Source: Coleophoma eucalyptorum (Eukaryota > Ascomycota > Leotiomycetes > Helotiales > Dermateaceae). Taken from it: a stretch of DNA of 64,000 nucleotides. Both the position numbers and the translations under genes were made by a program. How positions within the stretch are numbered: the stretch's first letter is position 1; each line of letters opens with the position of its first letter. A model generated the notes under the pieces. It made no database searches. It was not told where the DNA came from and saw only the letters and a list, made by a program, of their open reading frames with translations. Shown here in pieces: positions 34,301-48,083 of the stretch. The DNA lies in assembly GCA_026120035.1 (NCBI GenBank), contig JALRME010000029.1:372001-436000 (forward strand), in the 5' to 3' direction.

Positions 34301-36915
34301 ATCGTTCCAGGACACCGGCCATGGAAGACCTTGCCACGGCTATGGGTTGCTCGGCTGCGACCTTCCATAAAGAGTGCTTAGAAACATGGATATATTGTCA
34401 TCATGGTCAGAAATGATTCGCAGCACTGAAAATCTGCCTTCCTCATGAGAATATCTAGGTCTAGAAGCGCTGCTCAGGTGGCGCCATTGTGGACCTGGTG
34501 TCGATCAATCCTAAAGTTATGCTGTGGGCGGAGCAAAGGAACAGGTATGCGTCTGCCACCCATTTGAATCTCTGCCCTTCGAGCTCAGCCTTCGAGCCAT
34601 AGAAGGCTATGAAGACACTGCTGCACCAATAGGCCCATGATGGCGTTGCAATTGCTGTGTGACGTGGCGGCCATGATCTGCTTGGTGCAAACCGATTTGT
34701 ACAGTCCATTGAAGACTCATATAGAGATGATATTCCATATATATCGGCAGAAGATAATTTGATACCGTGCTCTACATCTGCAGTACTATTACCCGCACCA
34801 GATATCTCATGAATGCTAGCATGTCCGTAATTATCCAATTTATCCTTGTATAGAATTGAACGACAAAGCAGGCCATGGCACACTTTGTAGGCCTAGAATG
34901 ATCTTTAAAACCTGATACTGAGCGGTAACAACAATCCTGACGATTTGGAAGCCTCCTGCGTCGATTTCATAATGATTTGTTGGTTCGGCGCTTCCGGTAT
35001 CTTTCGTCCACACATGAAGGCACTGGGTATCTTGCACAACGAGGCCAAGATATGCAAGTAGAAATTAGCTTGGAAGACCGCTGAGACTTAGCAATCTTAG
35101 GTGTGTTGACCTTAATCGGGATGAATTCTAAAGCCCCATAGAAAAGATAGTCTGGCTGTTGAAGACTTGAGTGTGGCAAAGTATACCTTGTTGAAAGTAG
35201 AACCACGTAATAAAGATGAATAGACTACTGCAGACTCAACCCCTCGTTACGCCACAACTGCCAAAAGATCAACCTTTTATTCATAGCAGAGCATAAGCGC
35301 AAAGGTGTTATGCAGGCGTACATTCGATTTTGTGGCCAGTGACTAAGCAATTGCGTGTGCTATATTGAGGGGCTTTAGCCCATCAGAGTTGAGAAAGGAG
35401 CTTGACTTGTTGAAGAAGACGGCAAAGTATCATTATTCTGTGAATACAATTCTTTGAAGCCGCAGAGCTACGTAAGGTATATTTAGCGTTGCCAGGTATG
35501 CAGAACCTTTGTCTTCTTTACTTCTATCCTGATCTCAAATATCCATGTGGAAACGCCGCACGACTGTAGCTGGAGTCTGACCGATGCGGACAGGCATACG
35601 TCCAATATGTGGGTGTGTAGCTGACTTTAGTTGCGTACAAAGATACAAGAGCCGACAAACACCTGCTATCCCATTCGGAGGTATGGTGAGGTGCAATAGA
35701 ACGAAGTCATGTTCTGTGCATCCTACCATTGTGAGTCATAGCTAAACGATCCATATTCAAAGTATTCGAAGCACACACGAGGACTAACTAGACGTGAGGA
35801 ACCCCGCTTCGTGAATAAATCCACCTCCAAACAATCGATGTTAAGCTTCCATCTTGAAGATAGAGCGACTTGCGGACCACGATAGAACACGAAGCAAAGC
35901 AAATACCGCCCTGATATGCCTGCCTGCGGTGCATGGAGAAATATAAACAGTTCGCGTAAACGATAACCAGCTATATAATGGGCGGTACGATAATGAGCCG
36001 GTGGTATTTGATGCTCTGGCTGTGACAAAGTTGAGAAGCCAGAGGTCTGACACATATGCCAGCGGAATGGGTATCCATTAAAGGGCCAGTTCGGTCCGCT
36101 CTAGCGTTGAGACAGAAGATACTCATGACCTGGCGACCTTAGCCCATAAAGCAGAGATATTGAGTGAAAATGAACGGAACTAGGGATGAAGGGTGAGGTA
36201 GGAGAAAAACAGATACTAATTCCGGTACGTGACGATATATCAAGAACCTCCCTTTGAAAATAATGGAATGTCCATTGCCAAGTAACAAAAAATGAAAAGA
36301 TACTGAGACCTTGTAGCTTTTACTTGGATATTCAGCAAGGTTAGAAACTTCGCCGCTCTCATTCGAAAAGAGAACTCCATTGATTAAACCTAGTTCTAAC
36401 CTATGATATACGGCGAAGTTTATGGTTCATCCTGCTCTTCCCAAACAATCTAGCCCATCCGGTTTATTCCAATCAACCTGATATGATAGATTTGCTCCTC
36501 ATTTCCTTCCACATTTTCCATCCTAAATGAAATGCCAACTGGCTTTGTCCCCGTATCTTCCACCTGATATCCAAACGTGACCAAGCGCAGATATACGCAA
36601 AAAAAACTTGACAAAGAGGGAAAGAAGTAGCCTTTTTATAATACCATTTGCGCGACACCAAGACAATAACTGAAATAAACTAGGGTATAGTGAAATCTAA
36701 AACTGCTACAACATGGATGCGTCATCAGTCATTAGGTTGCTTGCATTATTGCATAGGAAGGAAGAAAAAAATAAATACGGAGAGCAACACAGCCTTGTAA
36801 GGACAAAAAGATTGATTAGTCCTGAATATAACATTACCATTGAAAAAACTTCGCTTTCTGTCGGTTCTGGTCGTGTTATCCAATCGCCGGCTCAACGCTT
36901 CGGACATGTAGAATT
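31307..36915. other. 5.6-kb region without a supportable gene
   Basis: Only short unsupported frames are seen on either strand. A few leftward frames have protein-like stretches: 33396-33863 (with plausible splice sites around a segment of about 28 residues), 34461-34883 and 34840-35206. None gives a family match or an assembled gene. The base composition is not strongly AT-biased, so a heavily RIP-mutated element is not obvious. It may hold the promoters of both flanking leftward genes, decayed genes, or noncoding RNA. Confidence 0.45.
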
Positions 36916-39303
36916 CTAGCTCATCATACCATTCTGTTCCAGGCCTTGGACCGCATGGTAGGAGTAAGGAAAATCCACAAGCCCATCAAGCATCCAATTC
37001 AATGGATCAAAAACTTCATAATTACTCTCGCTATAGCCCACGCTACCCATCAGGTTCGCATTGGACATACCATTATTTGGGGTGACGGTCTCACCAGCTG
37101 CTAGCAGTTGGTTCTGAATAGCATGGGATGATGGCATTAGAGTGGAGTCCAAGTGGGTAGACGAGGCAGATGATTCTGCAGAACTCTCTGGGTTAGTTGG
37201 GTTTTTGCCACCTGTCAAAGATTAGCATCGGTATAAATTAGTGTGACTAGTAAACTTGCCTTCAATACTGCCTCGGCCCTGGGCCTGGAATTCTTCTCGC
37301 CATCGCCAGGTGGTATCATGAACTATACTCATGCTCATTCTACATCGCGTCTTGAGTTGCAGAGTGTCATCAATGGCAACAATCATATCATCGTTAGCCA
37401 TTCCGTTGCTACCCATGTGCTGCATGTTGTTACGTTGTTCTACACGAGCTCCATTCCACATCTGTACCACTATCTCGGCAAGTCTCCATGGCAAATCGTT
37501 GTTGATGATGCTCATGCTTCGAATGGCCTTGATGGTATGATGGAAGAGCTGTCGGCCGCGGTCAAAATCAATTTCCGCTGCAAAGAACGAGCTAAGCAGT
37601 TTGAAGAGAGTAAACGAAGCTGCTATGATGATTTGGAGAATGTAGTTTGTGGCGTAGCGAAGTATGCCCCCAGAAATATTGTCTCCATCCGGGCTTTCTA
37701 ATTCGAACACGAGATCGAGGAATGCGGTAGTTGCTCGCCAGAGGCCCATAAGATCATCCATATATCCCTTTGTCGTAGGCGAGTCAAAAAAGGCAGAAAG
37801 CCGGAGATGGAGCCCGGCAGCCTTAAGGTGCAAATTGACAATTTGAGAAATGTCTTGCTTTGACATGATTGATACTGATATCTCAGTATACTCTCGTTTG
37901 AAAATTCTAGTCATGAGGGCTCTCGCTTCATCACCGGTCACACCTCGCGGGTCATTCTGGTTGCTATACATCTCTTTAGAGACTTTATCACAAAACCGCT
38001 CGATCTGGAGTCTGGCTTCAAGCTCGGATGGTAGGTTGAAGGCGGAGTCCATACCAGGCCGGATAGAAAGGGCCCAATCATATAGGGTTGAAGCGGGCTG
38101 TCCATATCCTGTTCCAATGCTCTGTGCCACAATGTTGCAAACAGCCCAAGTAAGGACCCTGTCATGTAGCTGTTCTCGACTAAGATCAACAGATACTCGA
38201 GAAAAGTCTTGGGTGTAATTTGGGCGGTGTAGACCAATTCCGGTTGCTGTCTTCATCATTACACCACAAAGAATATGCGTTGGATCTGTCGACGTGGTAC
38301 TTGTAGGTAAAGGCCAAGTACATAGCAAACATAGTGCCTTTACTACGAAAAGACCTTCTTGATTACTTGGAACAGATCCGACGGTCGTCCACAGCAATCG
38401 TGAAAGTGGTCCAGAAAGATCAGTTAAAAGCGAGGGATTTGCGGTATAACGGCGAGCTGCGACAGCAACAATGGTCCAGAATAATAGCGGGTGTTGTTGA
38501 TAGTATTGGTCTGGCGAGGAACTCGGATTCAAAAACGGTAAATATGGATGATAACAACCGAAAAATTCGCTGAATAGATGCACAATGGAGTCTTCTGTTA
38601 GGCCGACATGCTCAATTTCGTGAACAATTCTTGGCATGTTGTAAGAGCCGCTTTGCTTAAGGTGAAGCAACGAGGAAACTGCCTCATCAGATCCCATATA
38701 TGATTGACTTTTCATCTGACCGTGGTAACCCTGGTTAGGTAGCGGAGATTGAAGTTCTTCCTCGCCTTCGACGTGGAAGCCTTGCGCCTTTGCACGCAGC
38801 AGTACTCTCTGCAGACGCTCAATCTGCTTCTCCATTTCGGCATGTTTGCTCCTTTTCCCAACTCGCTTGAAATTCGACTCAATTTTGCATTCTAGCTTCA
38901 ACCGATTGCATCGCGAGCAAGTGGTGAAGGGATCTTGAACAACATCGCATCGTAACTGAATAGCACATGCATCAGTTCTACGTTCCACGACTACTCATTC
39001 ATAATACAACCGCATTTCCGTTGATGCGAATTCTTTCCCCGATTCTCCTTATGATTTCCCGAGGTAGTGACTCACCTTCTGCTGTCTACACTCGTTACAT
39101 GCTCTCTTGACGCCCGGTTGTCTTCTTCTTTCTGCTTCCTCCTCCTCAGCCTCGCCTCCGCTGCCTGGACTGCTATCGAAGTCGACCCCACTTCTCTTGC
39201 GTTTGTTGTGATTGTGATGCGAGATGCTGCCTCCTGTGCCAGGCCGGTTGTTGCTGGTGGTTGGGCTTGATGCCCCACCAGTCAAGATACTGTGAGCCTC
39301 CAT
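36916..39303 (-). CDS. Zn2Cys6 transcription factor with fungal-specific middle domain (Leu3/War1-like cluster)
   Basis: Model: complement join(36916..37211, 37260..38955, 39076..39303), 739 residues. The zinc cluster spans the first intron: Cys69 and Cys72 in exon 1, then Cys79, 89, 92 and 99, with a nine-residue loop as in Leu3/War1-type clusters. A basic stretch (KRVGKRSKHAEMEKQ) and a short coiled coil (EMEKQIERLQRVLLRAK) follow, probably for dimerisation. The middle homology region begins about residue 170 (LFSEFFGCYHPYLPFL). The C-terminal exon is acidic and Asn/Ser-rich, a possible activation tail. The second intron (37212-37259, 48 nt) appears to use a GC donor (G/GCAAGT) with a good branch site and CAG acceptor; a GT donor nine bases upstream would also keep the frame. 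Targets are unknown; amino-acid or acid-stress control is only a family guess. Confidence 0.87.
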
Positions 39304-41337
39304 GCAGCCTCCTGTCGCTCAGCCGTATTCGGCGCCTTGCTTTTGACCCGAAGGCGTGTTCAGTGTCGTCGGTAAATTTGGATGGTGTCGCGAGACAATT
39401 TGGAGCCGGTACCGCAGAAAGTGTGAGGGCCTCCGCAATCGGGAGTGAGGGGTTGATGGTGTTTGACATGATTTGGCATGAGTGAAGAAGCTTTGAGTCC
39501 GAGTCACCGAATTTTCGGGTATTGCTGACTAAGCAAAAGTTCGATTACCGTGATTAAAGCTCTAGCTCTCCAGGTCTGAAGCTGCCAAACCTTTCTTTGG
39601 CCCTTGCGCAACTTACTTTATTCGCATTCCATTAGCTACCTACTCTATCTCGAGCCTATGTCATCGGATAAGGTATTAAACGCTGCTTCGAAGTGGTCAG
39701 ATTGTCTCCAGGAGCCCTGTCTAGTGCTAGGACTGCCGAGAGGTGGATCGTAGAGGAACTGACGATGAATCAGAACAATGACATGCGGTTGTTGACCACA
39801 AATTGCTGTGAGTCTCTAGGAAATAACCTCGGCTCTGGCCACAAGCTCTTCGGTTACTTTTGCAGCGAAAATGTCACTGTCCCAAACCGACATTGAGCCG
39901 CAATTACTGCTGGCTCGGTATTGATATCCCACAGTGTGACCACAAAGCAGAAGAGGCATTCAGCAAGTGGAACAGGCCCAACGAACCCACAGTCTCCCAG
40001 AGCTCGGTCAGCAGGATTGCAGATGCATAGCGCCGACATGCTTCCGTCGCGAAGATCGTCAGATGCTGTACTAACTGTTCCTACCCCGCAATCCACTTCC
40101 CCAGCAGATCTGAAAGGCTTGTGATCCCATCAACAACCTCGTTTTGTAGTAGAGGTAGCCTACTACGTCCTCGTGCTCACCTGCCTTTGAGTGCCGGCAT
40201 AGATCATAGTCAACGCATGATCTTTCATATTTTCATCAAGACTTCAGATCAACTGTTTATTCACCCGTGCCACCCTTCAATCCCTGCCGTGCGGAACACC
40301 CCTAGTCATGGAAATTATCTGATTTGCTCACTCAGCATGCAACATGGACCATACAAACAGCCAAGCTCGTAAACAACGACATATTCTCGCACCATCGCTG
40401 ACATAGGCAGGTCTCTGCAATCCACCTTTTGATTTGAGCGCCGACAAAGTGGTCCCAGCTCGTGAATCTGCTTGACGAGAGTGGTCTCAAGACAGTTCTA
40501 CCTATGGCATCCATCGGTACAGAGTACCTTATCATAGACTCTGAAAATACGAGTCTACTCATCTTACTGCCTGTTGTTGGGACTTTATACGAATTGCTAC
40601 TCTGCTCACTCATCAATATTGGTCTCGCATCCGTCGTTGCTATATTCCGTAGCTAGTATCTTGAAGACGTCAAGCTTGAGCACATCCGGAATACCTCGGC
40701 GAATTGAACAACCAGTTTGGCTTATTTCTACTCCATGACGCCATTCTGCGGATCTTGGGCTTCAGGCACAATTCAAAGCTGGGCACGGAAGGTAATTTCA
40801 CTTAACCGTCCCAAGAATGCATGTACAACTCAGAGCTACCAAAGATAGAGTTGGAGTGGTGTATCTGTCGCTCATTGGGTGGGAATAAGGCTGTCGCCGA
40901 CTTAACCAATCACATATATTCAGAGTGAAGGTTAATCAAGTAAGCCCTGGTACCTGGGGCACCACATGCTTATTATTCACGCCCTGCCGCCACTTGGTTC
41001 ATCGCTACGCCGCTGAAAACGATGCCGCCAAGAACTTTCACCAGGAAACAGCATGCCATCTTGTCTCCTGCCCAATGATGGTGTTTTTCAGCGGTGCATG
41101 CTCTTCTTTCAAGCAAGATCAGCGCAATAGAGCTAGGGGAAAGCTGCAGCCTTACTTTCTTTCGGACGAAATTCCTTTGCAGGCAACTCATTAAAGCCAA
41201 GATGCGATATCCACTTATACATAAGCCTAGGTTGCACCTTCTTCTATGGAAGAGATCTCTTACGTTGCTCGAGAGCTGTTTTTTGTTGGTAGTACTCGCA
41301 CTACTCCTCTCCCAAAGTAGCAGTTGTAATATTCATT
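39304..41337. other. Divergent intergenic region
   Basis: About 2 kb between the leftward zinc-cluster gene and the rightward glucanase, so it contains both promoters. Short frames on both strands lack family resemblance. Nothing else is supported. Confidence 0.5.
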
Positions 41338-42771
<1,434 letters not shown>

Positions 42772-45439
42772 GGCTTCAATTAGGCATGAGAACTCTTATA
42801 TCTACTTGAATAGAAACTTTTACCAACTGGAGATTAAGTGCATTTCTTTGTTCAGGTCGCCCTGCGGAACGAACTTCCAATTCGCCTTTTCTACGCGTCA
42901 CATGGTCTTGATTACTCAGCTGTAAAGACACCAGCACGGAGCCGTACCATTGACCAAAGCAGAGTTCACCTTGCAGAGAAAGCGCCATATTGTGAGGTTA
43001 CGTCTGCAACTATCCGTGTGGACCAGCTGCCATCTACAGCGCAGGCCAGGCCTTGACCGAATTAAAACACAAAAGTTATCTAAAAGCTTGAATCCAGGTA
43101 AGTACTACTTAACCTGGGTATCTCATCCATCAACCAACCAAGCTATTAAAACCATGACCTTTTGAGTCCTCTTCTTTAGACTAGTGGGCCCCAATTAGCA
43201 TAGCCTGACGATAGAGAAAAACCCTATCAAAATCTGCAGCCCTGTTTCTAAAGTCCACTTCGTGGTCGCTAGCAGGTAGACCTCCGAAAGACAGGAAAAC
43301 TTGCTCAACCTCATCGAAAATCGTACCCCTTAACTCGGACCATCTCATAGCAGCCTTGTGGGTTTGAATAGTGGGACCATGTGTTGTGGGAGCCCAAAAC
43401 AGAATGTTACGTGACTAGTGCGTAATCTCGCGGTTTCTGCCCTACATCATTGTGTTCCGTCGGAGAAGAAGAAGTCACAGAGCGGAGAACTTGCATTGGC
43501 AAATGCAATTGTTTATACAATCCAGGCCAAGTATTCGCTTTCTCGGATTCTGCTGCGCCTCTTGGAGATCGTCCTATCCGAGGAGGTGGATATTGGCAGA
43601 AACTCGCCCGGTAGCATTGTCCACCACATGTGCTTCACGTTAGAGGAAACCTTCGCTCTTCGCTTGAGGGGGGACAGACAAGAAATACCATAGCGGATTT
43701 CTTATCATTAGTGCTAGCCGGCTCACTTGGCTAGGTTTAACTTTTTGATCGCTGTTTTGACATGCACGCCCTCTGTGCTATCATTCACATTAAGGGCCTC
43801 TGGGCGGGAGAAAAGGTTCGAGAGCCCCCGTAAATACGTCTTAGGGTCTGTCAACTAGTAGTCAAGGTCAATGGGAGATCGGTAGATGGCGATCATCAAT
43901 GCTGATCCTCAGCTAGGACATTAAGCATATCTACAGCATACTGTCCCCTTTATTATGTTTCGTTCTGTTCCGTTTGGAGTCAGATGTAGACCTTGTGTTT
44001 GAAGCGATTCACGTCGTGCCATAAGCGATCATCAAAACTCCGAATCTCAAATCATTCAGGGTACAAAGCTACGGAATATAATAGGAATGTATAGGAGAAA
44101 AAGATAGTTGAGGCTGAGGTTATACTTTATACAAAACTAGTTTCTTTTTAGGTATGGCCAGAAAAAGTGATAGGTCTGGCCATTCAGATATTGGCGGTTG
44201 ACGTGCACGTTGTTATGATGCAGGTTTGGCCAAACCAAAGCTGCCGTGTCTGCCCTGTCTCCGTCGCACTAGTGGAATGTTGAAAACATCATGGGTCGTG
44301 AGTTGCTGCAATGGGAGTCCTTGACTGGCGCAACATCTGTGCGTGGGTGTTGCAGAGTTGAGCTTGGCGAACGGCACCGTTTCAAGCGCTATGTCGGCTC
44401 AACCTTTTCATTTCTTAGACCTTGTTGTCTTGACGCGAAAGTAAACTATTTGCATGCTATAGTTGGAGTTCCATTCGACATCTTTTATCAGGAGCCTCCA
44501 AGACATTAACACTTGAGGAAAGGAGGGTGCAGTAGTCCTCTAGCCCATTCCTTGACGTAGAGGCAGTTCGAAGTTTCAAATGTGAGGATAACTGAGTAAC
44601 CGGTTGCTCGCTAAACTTGAGCTCATGCCTCCAGCCTCCAGCCACGCTGCCTCACCGTTATCTTTAAAAAGCGATCAGGATCTACGACAACCCAGTAAAT
44701 ACCAAGCAAGGCGTGCGGGAGGGCATCGATCCCTAAACATTCGCAGGATCCCGCCAAGTCAAAACCTCCGAGCGGGGCCTATATGAACCAAAAGCACTTT
44801 TCATATAGGTTGAGCTTGCGGGGACTTACAATACTCGAGTAGTAGCCCCAAGTTCAAAACGACCTCTCACCGCACTGGCCGTTTCTTCTTCATCCAATCT
44901 ATCATACACCCATCCAAGCAGAGTCAGGCACATACACATTCGAAACTGACTTCTCTTGGTCCCGTGAGACGCCCACTAATCCTCTGGTACTCTAGGGCTA
45001 AGGTTGGCTGGTGTGCTACGCTATGCCAACCGAGTCTGTCGGTTTCAATTGTCCAACATCGAAGCATCTCCCTCGTGCATCGACTCAAGTTGTGTGGAGT
45101 AGGTTCCATTTCCTCAAGCTCTGTGCGCAGGCGTACTTTGTTGTATATACACATTTTGCCCTTGCTGCTTCCCTTCTCTCTTGCTCTCCCAACTCTTATT
45201 ATTGACGCATTCCACCAACGCCAGACAAGCCCTCGGTATTCCTTCTTGTCTGGATTCTAATATCTGCGGGGCGCTTACTTTTGCGATCATCCAGCTTGGG
45301 ATTTATTTCAGTTCTTGTAAATATGCTATAGGCTTTGTCGTCGATGCCCTGGACTGGTCTATATCTTACCTTTTCTTCTTCCATTTCATATTTATAACTT
45401 TTATTCCTTCTGATATTATAACCCTCCACACATACTCTA
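42772..45439. other. Intergenic region
   Basis: About 2.7 kb with no supportable gene. Frames are short and random-looking (such as 43418-43693). The last 350 bp before the mucin-like gene are pyrimidine-rich and probably include its promoter and leader. Confidence 0.5.
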
Positions 45440-47350
45440 ATGCACCTCCCGCCGAGGAACGTATACATGGTGCCCGGAAGCGTGGCTGCTGCAGATGGGA
45501 CGGTGAATGCAGAGGTTGCTGTCGGATGGAGTATTGAAGAGAGGGACACGCAAGTGGCATCGAAACCAAGAAGGAGGAAAGAACCACTCGCCTTTGTGAA
45601 ATCAAAGAGATCCGCGCAACAATTACCAAGAATTCTGGTCTTGGGGAAAGAGGGAAATCTCATGGCTAGAGCCTCAGGCGCAAATTCAAAAGCGGCTGGC
45701 GATGGAGGAGACGGAGGCGGCGGCGGCGGTGGTGGTGGAGGAGGAGGAGGTGGTGGTGGTGGAGGCAGCGGCGGTGGAGGAGGAGGAGGACCACCAGGAG
45801 ATCCGAATCCTAAAAATGGAGGTGATAATGGTGGAAAGCAACGCGATCCATCCGACCCGAACGTAGGAGATATAGACACATCGTAACTTTTAGACTTATA
45901 CTAACGCTTCCAGCAGCAACCACCAACGCCTGGAGATCCACCCGGAGGAAAGGGAACTGGACCACCACCATCAAAGTCCCAGCCCCCAAAGACTCCAAAG
46001 CCTAAGCCAACGGAAACCTCGACAACGTCATCGACAACGACGACAACATCGTCAGAGTCATCAAAGACTACAACTACATCCGAGTCAACGACATCGCCAA
46101 AGACGGGGCAGGGTCCATCGCCGGCAGCTGCAACTACCTCACAAACAACCGATCCCTCCACCACAACTACATCGAGTACCTCTTCGAGTACAACTTCAGT
46201 CTGTTCCTCAACATCAACTTCAACCTCAAGCTCAGTCTCGTCGACTTCAGTCTCTTCAACCTCTGTTTCCGACTCTTCGACATCAACTTCAACATCTTCT
46301 ACCACTACTTCCGATACTTTAATTTCAACTTCTACCACGAGCATAACAACTTCCGATTCCACAACCTCATTCACACCAACTTCCACCCCTGCCGCAGCAG
46401 CAGCAGCTTCAACAACCGATGACCCGGCCACGAGCTTTACTGCTCTGCCTGACCAGGCTTCAGTGGCGAGTTCTTCAGAATCAACTACTCAGACACCAGG
46501 ACCAGAACCAACTAAGAAAGCGCCAAAAAAGCCCCCACCATCTCCGCCTTTGTCAATGGCACCCGCTGCTACAGCTGCTACAATAGGGAGTAGCAGTGTC
46601 TCAACCCCACTACTCATGCCGCCAGTTCCCCAACAGATATCGGCTACTAGAGAACTAGACACAACGGCCATTGCAGTGATAGCTACTGTAGTTGTTGGTA
46701 AGTCATTGTCTGATTGTCTAACTGTAGACATATATTTGAGAGTAATAGCTGATGATGTCTAAGTTGGCTGTCTTTTCCTCACAACTGCAGGAATCTACCT
46801 CTGTCGCAGATTCTCGCGTCTCAAGCGAGCGCATAATGAAAGGCATGAGAAGAGCAAAAGACGATTCAGCACAGAGTCCATAACAAGGCCATCGTCACCA
46901 TTTCCACAAACCCCGACAGCTCCAAGCAGCTTTTCCCCATTGCCGACGCTCCAGACGTCGTTCTCTGCTCAAACTGAGTCAAAGACAACAGCACCACCGG
47001 CACAAGCCACCTCGCTTCCTGCACGCATACTGCCCAACGCATATGTATCTCGCTTTACGCACCGGATCTCATCATTCTTCTTCTCTTCATCCTCACCAAG
47101 AGCCTCAACAAGTACAATCGGCGATGATCCATTCCAGTACTCGAACTATCTGTCCCCATCCACCAAATCATCACCAGCGAATAAATCACCATCACCTCTT
47201 GAAGAGGCGATGACTGAGAAAGCTGCCGATACCGCGAACGATGATCTGGCTCCTCGATTGCCAAAATCACCATCTACGGAAAGTATGCATACTTTTGGGG
47301 CCCAGAAGCCACTGGAGTCCTTTGATTTCGGCTTAGGAAAAGCAAAGTAA
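45440..47350 (+). CDS. Mucin-like single-pass membrane protein with poly-glycine tract
   Basis: Model: join(45440..45862, 45914..46697, 46791..47350), 588 residues, phases consistent. The first intron ends with a textbook TACTAAC branch site and CAG; its GTAGGA donor is weak. Exon 1 has a basic segment, then a poly-Gly tract (about residues 91-117) and a Gly/Pro/Asn/Asp-rich end. Exon 2 encodes a Pro/Lys-rich patch, then ~200 residues almost wholly Ser and Thr, expected to be heavily O-mannosylated, then a single membrane helix (DTTAIAVIATVVVGIYLC) broken by intron 2. The C-terminal ~180 residues start with RRFSRLKRAH, a cytosolic-side basic stop, and are Ser/Pro-rich. The layout resembles wall-stress sensors of Mid2/Wsc style, but no known head domain and no clear signal peptide is seen, so a 5' exon may be missing. 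No function is assigned. Confidence 0.72.
45711..45791 (+). repeat. GGN-rich trinucleotide tract encoding poly-Gly
   Basis: A run of GGC, GGT and GGA codons with a few interruptions, inside exon 1 of the mucin-like gene. The antisense strand reads as poly-Pro, which creates a misleading long leftward frame. Confidence 0.85.
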
Positions 47351-48083
47351 CGTAGATATATTTGTCCTGAGAAAGTTGTAGTTCAGATGTAGGAATTGTA
47401 TATATGCGTCGACCAGGGATATATTTATCCGTTGAGGAAGAACACAGCTGTGTCAAATAAATCTAGTTATAGGCATTGTACTACCCTCCAGCAGCGTCAT
47501 GAATGTATCATGACGGCGCGGAATTCCTCCCAGATGAGGAGGAGCTATAAGATATATAAATAAATAGTGGAGAGAGAAGACTGGCTCATAAATATAATGA
47601 CTTATGAACTTGTATCTTGCTGCACCTATCCTCAATTCCTTTTTAACCCTTAGTGACTGAACTCAATAAAGCTTGCGATTTTACCAACCACAATCTCGAT
47701 GGTTAAGCCAACGCTAGTGACTGGAATGGCTCGCAATACTCACTCAGCATGTGAATGAAGAGGTGTGTAGACGATTGATGCAGAACGCCGTTTTACTTTG
47801 GCGTAAGCTTGAGTATGTGAAACAGATGTGCAATCGTCTTATGCAGTAGTCTCAGCATTATTGCAAAACTGATGGTATGCAGCTATACTTGAGTAAAACT
47901 GCGAGCTTCAATTCGACCAAATCACCACTTGTAGACATTGGAACGACTGAAAGCAAGTAGATTCTGGAGTGGTACTGTATTCATTGAATCATAGATACAT
48001 CAAGAGCGTGGGAATCCTTGTCAACCGGATCCAACCTGGCAAAACATTAAGAACAAGCAACGACTGTAGAAATTCAAGCGGGC
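47351..48083. other. Convergent intergenic region
   Basis: About 730 bp between the mucin-like gene and the F-box-like gene. It is AT-rich, likely both 3' UTRs, with a short inverted segment near 47500-47560 (TCATGACGGC type). No gene seen. Confidence 0.5.

Noticed and set aside
33396..35206. Candidate multi-exon leftward gene
   Set aside because: Splice-like sites exist, but no combination gave a protein with recognisable motifs; kept only as a low-support observation.
45199..45879. Long leftward frame with a poly-Pro run
   Set aside because: It is the antisense of the poly-Gly tract of the mucin-like gene; the frame stays open because of GGN repeats, and it has no domain.
45901..46431. 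Leftward Val/Glu-rich frame of 176 residues
   Set aside because: Antisense of the Ser/Thr-rich exon, whose codon bias keeps the opposite strand open.
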